Positions 1-5,461 of a stretch of 6,327 nt of DNA are shown here, piece by piece. The notes under the pieces are model-generated. The model worked only from the letters and a program-made list of their open reading frames with translations. It searched no databases and had not been told where the DNA came from. The position numbers were made by a program, and so were the translations under genes. The stretch covers positions 1 through 6,327 of the forward strand of contig JAILOA010000273.1 in assembly GCA_024691065.1 (NCBI GenBank). Reading direction: 5' to 3'. Every line of letters starts with the position of its first letter. Position 1 is the stretch's first letter. The stretch comes from Lachnospiraceae bacterium. GTDB lineage: Bacteria; Bacillota; Clostridia; Lachnospirales; Lachnospiraceae.

Positions 1-973
1 AATGATAGCAGGTCTTGAAACCCCTAATTCCGGTGAAATAATTATCGATGGTAAAACCGTTAACAATGTAAATCCCGCAGATCGTGGAATCGGATTCGTG
101 TTCCAGAACTATGCACTCTTCCGCTATATGACAGTATATCAGAATATCGCATTTGGATTAAAGCTTAAGAAATGGGACAAGGATAAGATTAAAGAGCGTG
201 TAACTGAATTGCTCGAATTAACAGGTCTTAAAGGCTTTGAAAAGCGTTATCCTAACCAGCTTTCAGGTGGACAGAGACAGCGTGTGGCTTTCGCAAGAGC
301 ACTCGCTCCAAACCCAAGTCTTTTATTGTTGGACGAGCCATTCGCAGCCATAGATGCAAAGGTACGTCAGGAACTTAGAACCTGGCTTCGTGAAATGATT
401 TACAAGATTGGAATCACTTCAATCTTCGTTACACATGATCAGGACGAGGCTGTTGAAGTTGCTGATAAAATCATAGTTACAAACAAAGGTAGAATCGAGC
501 AGATCGGTTCTCCGTTAGAAATTTATAAAAACCCACAAACTCCGTTTGTTTCGGAATTTATCGGTCAGTCAACAATTATCACTGACTATGATAAGCTTCA
601 TGGATTTGAAAAAGGAAATTACAAGGGAGCTGTTATCCGTCCAGAATTTGTTGAAGCATTTAAAATTGATAACCAGCGTTTCAAGAATGTCATCGACTGC
701 TCGGACGAAGGCGAAATCATCGATATTCTCTTCCGCGGAAATGCGCTTGAATTAAAGATTTCCCTGCACGGACTTGTACTTACCACTCACCGTTCACTTC
801 AAAGAAGAAATATCGAGGTCGGCGAAAAAGTTAGAGTCATTATATATAAACTTTATGCATTTGATGATGAAAAAGCCTATCTTTTAGAGAACAAGGAACT
901 TGCTGCGAAGGATGTAAATAACGACCAGCTGGAATCCTATCTCTACAGTGCAGATGGTTATTTTGTAGTTTAA
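1..973 (+). CDS. cysA: Sulfate/thiosulfate ABC transporter ATP-binding protein CysA, 5'-truncated by the window edge
   Basis: This is the cytoplasmic ATPase that powers sulfate/thiosulfate import with the CysT/CysW permeases and a binding protein. 323 residues are visible. The ATG at position 2 is an internal Met just after the missing Walker A (family pattern GKST..R.IAGLE), so about 40 residues lie outside the window. Seen, counting from that Met: Q-loop Gln35 in FVFQNYALF, signature LSGGQ at 87-91, Walker B LLLLDEP at 107-113 with catalytic Glu112, D-loop AAIDAK (family usually GALDA), and switch His145 in VTHD. The stretches ALFRYMTVYQNIAFGL, VRQELRTWLRE and EVADKIIV..KGRIEQ match CysA better than other importer ATPases. 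From about residue 205 a TOBE-like C-terminal domain follows (RPEFVE, then a beta-rich part to ~295). The total would be about 365 residues, normal for CysA. The partner genes are probably upstream, outside the window. Sulfate specificity is inferred from sequence resemblance. Confidence 0.88.
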   Translation, partial: MIAGLETPNSGEIIIDGKTVNNVNPADRGIGFVFQNYALFRYMTVYQNIAFGLKLKKWDKDKIKERVTELLELTGLKGFEKRYPNQLSGGQRQRVAFARALAPNPSLLLLDEPFAAIDAKVRQELRTWLREMIYKIGITSIFVTHDQDEAVEVADKIIVTNKGRIEQIGSPLEIYKNPQTPFVSEFIGQSTIITDYDKLHGFEKGNYKGAVIRPEFVEAFKIDNQRFKNVIDCSDEGEIIDILFRGNALELKISLHGLVLTTHRSLQRRNIEVGEKVRVIIYKLYAFDDEKAYLLENKELAAKDVNNDQLESYLYSADGYFVV

Positions 974-1060
974 TAATATTAGATTATTAATTAATAACTA
1001 ATATATTATATTTATAACTAAGATACTCCTCATTATTTGATAAATGTTTTCTTTCAAAAT

Positions 1061-1098
1061 AAGAGGCAAGGTTTAATATCCCTTGCCTCTTGTTTTTT
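1061..1098 (+). terminator. Rho-independent terminator after cysA, possibly bidirectional
   Basis: A perfect 11-bp inverted repeat (AAGAGGCAAGG at 1061-1071, CCTTGCCTCTT at 1081-1091) encloses a 9-nt loop and is followed by G then six T (1093-1098). AAAAT just before the stem can pair with GTTTT after it, which lengthens the helix. Read on the minus strand the same stem is followed by ATTTTG, a weaker T-tract, so it may also stop transcription from the convergent lysR gene ending at 1195. It lies 88 nt past the cysA stop and indicates that cysA is the last gene of its operon. Confidence 0.9.
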
Positions 1099-1151
1099 AT
1101 AAGTTTAAATTAATTATTATATTTTAATTAATTCCAAAACCCTTCGATAAC

Positions 1152-1192
1152 CGATTTTAAATGCTTTATCCGGACATTTTTCTTTAAAATCG
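1152..1192. repeat. 10-bp perfect inverted repeat just after the lysR stop
   Basis: CGATTTTAAA (1152-1161) and TTTAAAATCG (1183-1192) are exact reverse complements separated by 21 nt. The repeat begins 2 nt past the lysR stop codon. In the lysR direction it is not followed by a T-run, so it is not a classical terminator; it could be a 3'-end hairpin protecting the lysR mRNA. The remaining DNA between 974 and 1194 is AT-rich and, apart from this repeat, the terminator and a weak all-AT hairpin at the cysA stop (970-990), holds nothing I recognise. Confidence 0.45.
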
Positions 1193-1194
1193 TT

Positions 1195-2070
1195 TTACTT
1201 CCCTTTCTGCACCATCTCAAAGAAATCCTTCATTGGCTGTGTGATAAATTTATTCTCATGATAGATGATATTATAATCTCTTGTCATCTTGATACCTTTT
1301 ATGCTAAAAGTATATATCTTATGCTGCTTTATATGATAATCAAGCATTCTTTTAGGAAGAACCGATATACCTATATCTTCGGACACCGCATTTATAATGG
1401 CTGCCGTACTGGTACTGTCCCACTTCGGCTCAAGCATAACTCCGTTGGTGCTGAAAAAGCTTTCAACCTGCTGCCTCGTACCACTGTTTTTTTCACGGGT
1501 CAAGAATATTTCATTCTTAACCTCCTGCAAATCCACATCTTCCTTACCTGCAAATTTGTGAAATCTGCTGCATATCGGCACAAGCTCGTCCTCCATAAAC
1601 TTTTGTGACTTTATTTTATTGGAATGTATATTACCCTCAATAAGCGCAAAATCAAGCTTATTCTCAAGCACTCTGTTTTGAATTTCATCCGAACTGTCTA
1701 TCGAAACATATACATCCAAATCCTTATACATTCTTCTGAATTCCTTGATAAAACTCGGTAATATACAGGATCCGATACTTATACTCGCTCCTATCCTAAG
1801 CCTGCCCGCTACATTCCAGTTCTTCATATTATCATCCATTTCATCGAATAATGAAATGATTCTGGCAGCTTCGGGGTAAAAATGCTCGGCAGCTTCGGTT
1901 GCACGGATTCCTCTTCCGCTCCTCTCAAAGAATTTCATATTGTAATATTCTTCAAGTTCCTTAATTGCAAGGCTTGTGGCAGGTTGAGTCAATTTAAGTT
2001 TCTCTGCCGCCCTGGTAATACTTTTTTCATTGTAAACATTTATAAATACTCTAATGTGCTTAATATTCAT
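1195..2070 (-). CDS. LysR-family transcriptional regulator, CysL/CysB-like sulfur group (tentative)
   Basis: A DNA-binding regulator of 291 residues, the usual LysR length. An N-terminal winged helix-turn-helix covers about 1-60 (SITRAAEKLKLTQPATSLAIKELEE, then FFERSGRGIRATEA). A linker helix runs to ~88, and a two-lobed periplasmic-binding-protein-like effector domain starts at LRIGASISIGSCILPSFI (91-108). TREKNSGTR (191-199) and EDIGISVLPKRM (231-242) are typical of effector domains in the CysL-like group. The start ATG at 2068-2070 is preceded by AGGGGGAG. The gene is convergent with the sulfate importer ATPase gene, which fits a sulfur or cysteine regulator, but effector and targets are not shown by the sequence. 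Upstream is the ygjP-like gene in the same direction, 79 nt away; that gap holds a TATAAT box and three similar 10-mers that could be operator sites. An alternative is regulation of a neighbouring gene outside the window. Confidence 0.9.
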   Translation of the reverse strand: MNIKHIRVFINVYNEKSITRAAEKLKLTQPATSLAIKELEEYYNMKFFERSGRGIRATEAAEHFYPEAARIISLFDEMDDNMKNWNVAGRLRIGASISIGSCILPSFIKEFRRMYKDLDVYVSIDSSDEIQNRVLENKLDFALIEGNIHSNKIKSQKFMEDELVPICSRFHKFAGKEDVDLQEVKNEIFLTREKNSGTRQQVESFFSTNGVMLEPKWDSTSTAAIINAVSEDIGISVLPKRMLDYHIKQHKIYTFSIKGIKMTRDYNIIYHENKFITQPMKDFFEMVQKGK

Positions 2071-2085
2071 GGCTCCCCCTTCTTT

Positions 2086-2129
2086 CTGTGCTATTAAACT
2101 GTTAATCTTTACTATTATACTTTGCTATT
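2086..2129 (-). repeat. Three AATAG-type 10-mers upstream of lysR
   Basis: Read on the minus strand, AATAGCAAAG (2129-2120), AATAGTAAAG (2116-2107) and AATAGCACAG (2095-2086) differ by one or two bases. The first two are separated by TAT and flank or overlap the TATAAT box; the third follows after 11 nt. They could be binding sites for LysR itself or another regulator. This is a pattern only, with no known consensus assigned. Confidence 0.35.
2114..2119 (-). promoter_or_regulatory. Possible -10 box for lysR
   Basis: On the minus strand a perfect TATAAT lies 44 nt upstream of the lysR ATG, in the gap after the ygjP-like gene. No good TTGACA-like -35 sits 16-18 nt further upstream, so it would be a weak or activator-dependent promoter, which is common for autoregulated LysR genes. 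Chance occurrence in AT-rich DNA is possible. Confidence 0.35.
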
Positions 2130-2149
2130 CAAGAATCTCCGGCATTTTA

Positions 2150-2731
2150 TCATTGCAATAATCTGCCGTTTGTTTTAAGCCATGCCTCCTTCTCCCTATA
2201 ATCCGGAATTATTCGCCCAACGTCCTCCCAAAACTCTTTAGAATGGTCCATATGCCGGCGATGGGTGAGCTCATGCACCACCACATAATCCAAAACATCA
2301 GGCGGAACAAGCATTAACAGACAATTAAAATTAAGATTCCCCAAAGAACTGCAACTCCCCCACATAGTCTTTTGATGCTTAATGGTAATTTTACCATAGT
2401 CCACACCAACGAGCGGAGCAAAATATTTTACCCTGCCGGGTATATATTTTTTTGCAGCCTCCTTAAGCTTCATTATATCCTCTTCACTTTGAGGTCCGAT
2501 GTTATTTGCCTTGGCAAATTCATTTATAGCTTTTGCTTTTGCATATTTTTCAACAATCCAATTCCATTTACTGTCTACAAAGGACTTTATTTTTTCAGAT
2601 GAAGTCCTTAAAGGACAGCGTACTATAACTCTTCCATCTCCCTTAACTTCTAAGCTTATAGTCTTTCTTTTAGAACGTATAACCTCAATTTTAAGCGTAT
2701 TGTCTGAATTATTGGAATTATTTTCTGCCAT
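2150..2731 (-). CDS. YgjP-type M48/WLM-like zinc metallopeptidase (DUF45)
   Basis: A predicted cytoplasmic zinc-dependent hydrolase of 193 residues. The metal site is clear: HELTH at 153-157 gives two histidines and the catalytic glutamate, and His163 in HMDHSKEFW is the third ligand, the HExxH-x5-H arrangement of the YgjP/DUF45 family. The family hallmark MWGSCSS (123-129) and LNFNCLLMLVPPDVLDYVVVHE precede it. The N-terminal half carries the usual beta-strand start (IEVIRSKRKTISLEVKGDGRVIVRCP, residues 15-40). There is no signal peptide or membrane segment. The physiological substrate of this family is not well established. AAGGAG lies 9 nt before the ATG within an 18-nt gap after the nadK stop, so the gene is almost certainly cotranscribed with and translated after NAD kinase. 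The family assignment is confident; peptidase activity is inferred. Confidence 0.88.
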   Translation of the reverse strand: MAENNSNNSDNTLKIEVIRSKRKTISLEVKGDGRVIVRCPLRTSSEKIKSFVDSKWNWIVEKYAKAKAINEFAKANNIGPQSEEDIMKLKEAAKKYIPGRVKYFAPLVGVDYGKITIKHQKTMWGSCSSLGNLNFNCLLMLVPPDVLDYVVVHELTHRRHMDHSKEFWEDVGRIIPDYREKEAWLKTNGRLLQ

Positions 2732-2749
2732 TTAAATTAACTCCTTATC

Positions 2750-3598
2750 TTACAAAATCATTTTCTGCCTCATTCTTTCATAAAAACTCTCATCAGACAT
2801 CTTAATAAGCTTGGTCGTATTCTCAGGAACGACTATATTTACACTATCCCCGGATACCAGGTACTCAACCTCCCGGCCGTCCGAAATTAAAACTGCATTG
2901 TCTATAAAATTATCTTTTGTTTTTAATATCTCAACCCTGATCTTATCCGACGGATCAAGCACTATGCTCCTTTTATTAAGTGCATGCGGACAAATAGGTG
3001 TAACTACAGTCGCTTGTGTATGCGGATCCATAACAGGCCCTCCGGCAGACAGATTGTAACCGGTAGACCCGGTAGGGGTGGAAATAATTATGCCATCGGC
3101 ACAATACTTATCCATAAGTCTGTCATTTGCATAAACCGCAACAGTTATAAGCCTTCCGCGTCCCCTTTTAAATATAACGATATCATTAAGTGAATATATT
3201 CCCTTAAGCTTCACTCCGTCAGTCTTAAGCATTATCCGCTCTTCTATTGTATAATCACCATCATTTAATTTTTTTAATGCATTCTCCGCCTCTGAAACAT
3301 CATATTCTGTCAAATATCCGACAGTCCCGTTGTTTAATGCAAGCATCGGAATATTCACCTCTGCCAGGTCAATTGCAGCCTGTATAACAGTCCCGTCGCC
3401 GCCCAAAATTATAGCGCATTCTGTCCCCTCTTCTATAAGGGAAGTATCGGTATAATGTGCCTCACCGTCATTTTCATTTAATATGTTAGGTAATATCAGG
3501 CAGTTTTTATTCATCTTCACAAGCTTTTCTTTAATGCTGTTAGCTAATTCATATTTATAATCCTTATCCGAATTAGTTATAATACAAAAATTTTCCAT
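2750..3598 (-). CDS. nadK: NAD kinase (ATP/polyphosphate-NAD kinase)
   Basis: Phosphorylates NAD to NADP in the cytoplasm, the only known route to NADP(H) in most bacteria. The protein has 282 residues, normal for NadK. Motifs seen: GGDGT at 66-70 (nucleotide binding, catalytic Asp68), LNNGTVGYLTE at 88-98 (family usually N-x-G-x-x-G-F-L-T), LND at 137-139 (the conserved NE/ND), and ADGIIISTPTGSTGYNLSAGGPV at 167-189 (NAD-binding loop; Gly180 where many homologues have Ala). SDGRE lies at 239-243 in the C-terminal beta domain. The start is supported by AGAGG 8 nt upstream of the ATG. The 190-nt gap from the ybaK stop is occupied by the tandem repeat array, and the two array units nearest this gene contain promoter-like boxes, so nadK may have extra expression independent of the operon promoter. 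The ygjP-like gene follows 18 nt downstream. Confidence 0.96.
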   Translation of the reverse strand: MENFCIITNSDKDYKYELANSIKEKLVKMNKNCLILPNILNENDGEAHYTDTSLIEEGTECAIILGGDGTVIQAAIDLAEVNIPMLALNNGTVGYLTEYDVSEAENALKKLNDGDYTIEERIMLKTDGVKLKGIYSLNDIVIFKRGRGRLITVAVYANDRLMDKYCADGIIISTPTGSTGYNLSAGGPVMDPHTQATVVTPICPHALNKRSIVLDPSDKIRVEILKTKDNFIDNAVLISDGREVEYLVSGDSVNIVVPENTTKLIKMSDESFYERMRQKMIL

Positions 3599-3613
3599 TC
3601 ATAATTCCTCTTT

Positions 3614-3806
3614 AAATCAAAATTTTATATATTTGCACCGAGTTTTCAATCAAGCTGCTTATATATTTGCGATACATTTTCAATCAAGCTGCTTCGTTTT
3701 TGCATTACATTTCAATCAAGCTGCTTCGTTTTTGCATTACATCTCAATCAAGCTGCTTCGTTTTTGCATTACATCTCAATCAAGCTATTTATATCTGCGC
3801 TACATC
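3614..3806. repeat. Tandem array of six 30-34 bp units between ybaK and nadK
   Basis: The motif CAATCAAG starts at 3647, 3681, 3713, 3745 and 3777 on the plus strand, giving periods of 34, 32, 32 and 32. A more diverged copy fills about 3614-3646. The units at 3713-3744 and 3745-3776 are identical and 3681-3712 differs by one base; the outer copies are diverged, as expected for an array that expanded from its middle. The copy at 3777-3806 overlaps the last six codons of ybaK including its stop, and the opposite end reaches the nadK ribosome binding site. There are no unique spacers, so this is not a CRISPR. Each full unit carries the interrupted palindrome AAGCNGCTT. The array most simply arose by duplication of the ybaK 3' end. 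Confidence 0.92.
3624..3653 (-). promoter_or_regulatory. Possible nadK promoter formed by the last repeat units
   Basis: On the minus strand TTGATT (3653-3648), contributed by one repeat unit, is followed after 18 nt by TATAAA (3629-3624) in the next, diverged unit. The predicted start point would leave a leader of about 20 nt containing the nadK AGAGG at 3611-3607. A second similar pair lies one unit upstream (TTGATT 3687-3682, 16 nt, TATATA 3665-3660). The three central units have ACGAAG in the -10 position, so they lack it. Moderate match only. Confidence 0.4.
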
Positions 3807-4268
3807 CGCAAATGTGCATCTAATAACCTTTTCCAAATCCATCGGATTGATTTCAATTTGATAACCAACCTTGCCGGCACTTACAAACATTTTATCATAA
3901 TCTTTGGCAGTTTCATGTATAAATGTAGTAAATGCTCTTTTCATCCCTATCGGAGAGCACCCTCCGTGCACATAACCGGTTAATCCCAATAAATCCTTTT
4001 GTTTAAGCATTGCAATGGATTTTTCCTTTGCTGCATTCGCTGCCTTCTTTAAGTCAAGCTCCCCTTCGACAGGAATCACAAATACATAGTATTGACCGGA
4101 CTTTCCCTGAGTTACAAGCGTCTTAAAAACTTTAGAGGCATCCTCATTTAAAATACCTGCTATCTGCCCACCTGTAAGCTTTGGATCTACCTCATACATA
4201 TGACTTTTATAATCTATTTTCCTGCTGTCAAGAACCCTCATTACATTTGTTTTATCATTTTTCTTCAT
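3789..4268 (-). CDS. ybaK: YbaK/EbsC-family Cys-tRNA deacylase
   Basis: A cytoplasmic trans-editing enzyme that hydrolyses mischarged aminoacyl-tRNA; YbaK proteins act on Cys-tRNA(Pro). The length of 159 residues is normal. Motifs seen: ASKVFKTLV at 44-52, where Lys49 matches the catalytic lysine of the family, VFVIPVEGELDLKKAANA (62-79), and the loop GYVHGGCSPIGMKR at 98-111 that is characteristic of YbaK. There is no added domain, so it is a stand-alone editor and not a ProRS insertion. AAGGA 9-10 nt upstream supports the ATG. The gap after the ZIP gene is 21 nt, which suggests cotranscription. The last residues (DVAQI) and the stop lie inside the first unit of the tandem array. A related unit downstream reads NVSQIYKQLD before a stop, so the present C-terminus may have been shortened by a 2-base change within a repeat. 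Confidence 0.92.
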   Translation of the reverse strand: MKKNDKTNVMRVLDSRKIDYKSHMYEVDPKLTGGQIAGILNEDASKVFKTLVTQGKSGQYYVFVIPVEGELDLKKAANAAKEKSIAMLKQKDLLGLTGYVHGGCSPIGMKRAFTTFIHETAKDYDKMFVSAGKVGYQIEINPMDLEKVIRCTFADVAQI

Positions 4269-4289
4269 TTGATTTGTTCCTTTTAAATT

Positions 4290-5123
4290 CTATCCCAGCG
4301 CCACATCCAAAATCATCATAAGCGTAAATCCTACTGAAAACATTATAACTCCTATGTTTGAATGCTCTCCCGCTGACATTTCCGGTATCAATTCCTCCAC
4401 AACAACATACATCATAGCCCCTGCCGCAAAGCTTAATAAATAAGGCATAAACGGTAATATAAGTCCCGCTGCTCCAATGGTAATAAGCGCTCCTACAGGT
4501 TCTACCGCGCCGGAAAATACACCGTCACCAAACGCTTTTAGCTTACTCTCTCCATTTGCATGAAGCGGCATGGAAATAATTGCTCCCTCAGGAAAATTCT
4601 GAATTGCAATACCTATCGCAAGTGCCAAAGCACCGCCCTTTGTAATGGAGGAATTACCTGAAATGTAACCTGCGTAAACAACACCTACTGCCATTCCTTC
4701 CGGAATATTATGAAGTGTAACCGCAAGTACCATCATAGTTGTCTTTTTAAGCTTTGTAGCTATCTCTGTATTCTTTGACTTCTTGATACCTTCAACTATC
4801 TTAATACCCTGAAGACCTTCCGCCTCATCCGTATTCATATGTAAATGAGGTATAATCGTATCCAATAATAACAAAAATAATATTCCTATCCAAAATCCTA
4901 CCACGGCAGGAACAAAGCTGAATTTACCATAACTTTCACTCTGGTCTAAAGCCGGTATAATAAGGCTCCATATGGATGCTGCAACCATTACACCACTGGC
5001 AAAACCTGTGAGCGCCCTTTGTACCTTATCCTTTAATTCTCTTCTCATAAAGAATACACAACCTGCACCGGCCGCCGTACCGATAAACGGTATAATCAAT
5101 CCTAAAATCACATCAAATTTCAT
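4290..5123 (-). CDS. ZIP-family divalent metal transporter (GufA/ZupT-like)
   Basis: A cytoplasmic-membrane importer of zinc and possibly other divalent metals (Fe, Mn). It has 277 residues with about eight hydrophobic segments: roughly 4-26, 38-57, 70-91, 128-152, 162-187, 200-222, 224-246 and 255-275. The two metal-binding helices are clear: HNIPEG at 138-143 (TM4) and QNFPEG at 175-180 (TM5), with EPVG at 208-211 and EELIPE at 243-248 also typical of the GufA branch. The cytoplasmic loop between TM3 and TM4 (about 93-127) starts with HLHMNTDEAEG, a short potential metal-binding stretch, and ends lysine-rich. The start ATG has AAGGA about 10 nt upstream. This is the first gene of the minus-strand operon, behind a good promoter and a leader of about 170 nt. 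The metal preference cannot be read from the sequence. Confidence 0.93.
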   Translation of the reverse strand: MKFDVILGLIIPFIGTAAGAGCVFFMRRELKDKVQRALTGFASGVMVAASIWSLIIPALDQSESYGKFSFVPAVVGFWIGILFLLLLDTIIPHLHMNTDEAEGLQGIKIVEGIKKSKNTEIATKLKKTTMMVLAVTLHNIPEGMAVGVVYAGYISGNSSITKGGALALAIGIAIQNFPEGAIISMPLHANGESKLKAFGDGVFSGAVEPVGALITIGAAGLILPFMPYLLSFAAGAMMYVVVEELIPEMSAGEHSNIGVIMFSVGFTLMMILDVALG

Positions 5124-5301
5124 AATATTATTGTCCTTTTTATAAAATTTACCCTAAAAATATCAGCCATAATAAACTATTTTAGAATTTTTACTACCTA
5201 ACATAACATAAATAATATTTTAAGTATCCTATGAAATTTCAGCCATCCTTAACATAAAAATCCCTATTTAAAATGTACTTAACAAGCACAATATATAGTG
5301 A

Positions 5302-5330
5302 ATTATATCACATGCCATTATCTTAATCAA
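5302..5330 (-). promoter_or_regulatory. Promoter of the ZIP-ybaK-nadK-ygjP operon
   Basis: On the minus strand TTGATT (5330-5325), a 17-nt spacer and TATAAT (5307-5302), with TGA directly before the -10 giving an extended -10 (TGnTATAAT). This is a strong vegetative sigma-factor promoter by sequence. Transcription would start near 5295 and leave a leader of about 170 nt before the ZIP start codon. Confidence 0.75.
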
Positions 5331-5366
5331 ATCCATTTTTTCGCCCTCAAAAACACCTATTTTTCC

Positions 5367-5396
5367 TTGACTATCATCCCATAAAAATGATAAAAT
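5367..5396 (+). promoter_or_regulatory. Promoter of the aquaporin gene
   Basis: TTGACT (5367-5372), an 18-nt spacer and TAAAAT (5391-5396). Transcription would start near 5403 and give a leader of about 58 nt ending in AAGGAGGG (5445-5452), 9 nt before the ATG. No operator or leader structure is evident. Confidence 0.7.
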
Positions 5397-5461
5397 TTAG
5401 ACAGTAATATTTCACGTAACACTATAAAAATAAGCATTTAAAGTAAGGAGGGCTTTTCTTT

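Larger units (their letters stand above)
5124..5461. other. Divergent intergenic region between the ZIP gene and the aquaporin gene
   Basis: 338 bp of AT-rich DNA without a conventional gene. It contains one promoter facing each way (5302-5330 minus, 5367-5396 plus). The ZIP-side leader has a 7-bp inverted repeat (5220-5226 with 5276-5282) and a repeated ATGGCTGA motif (minus strand, 5170-5163 and 5244-5237). The second of these motifs in transcription order opens a 16-codon reading frame whose TGA overlaps the ZIP ATG. I recognise no known riboswitch and no intrinsic terminator in the leader. Confidence 0.6.

Noticed and set aside
2..4. ATG at position 2 as the real cysA start
   Set aside because: It corresponds to the conserved internal Met just after Walker A; an ABC ATPase starting here would lack its nucleotide-binding P-loop, and the window edge explains the loss.
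546..755. 69-codon frame inside cysA
   Set aside because: Alternative-frame shadow; the cysA frame has continuous family similarity across it.
970..990. Hairpin TTAATAAT/ATTATTAA at the cysA stop as the terminator
   Set aside because: All A-T pairs and no T-run; the GC-containing hairpin at 1061-1098 is far better.
1258..1608. 116-codon plus-strand frame opposite lysR
   Set aside because: Antisense shadow of a clear LysR gene with no recognisable protein features.
3614..3806. CRISPR array, because of regular ~32-bp repeats
   Set aside because: The units are directly contiguous with no unique spacers and there are no cas genes; it is a simple tandem repeat.
3633..3983. Plus-strand open frames of 116 and 64 codons over the repeat array
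   Set aside because: They exist because the repeats lack stops in those frames. They overlap ybaK antisense, shift frame with each 32-bp unit and have no ribosome binding site.
5124..5295. Metal riboswitch in the ZIP leader
   Set aside because: I could not find the conserved loops of the manganese (yybP-ykoY) or NiCo (czcD) classes, and no terminator hairpin is present; only an unassigned leader can be supported.
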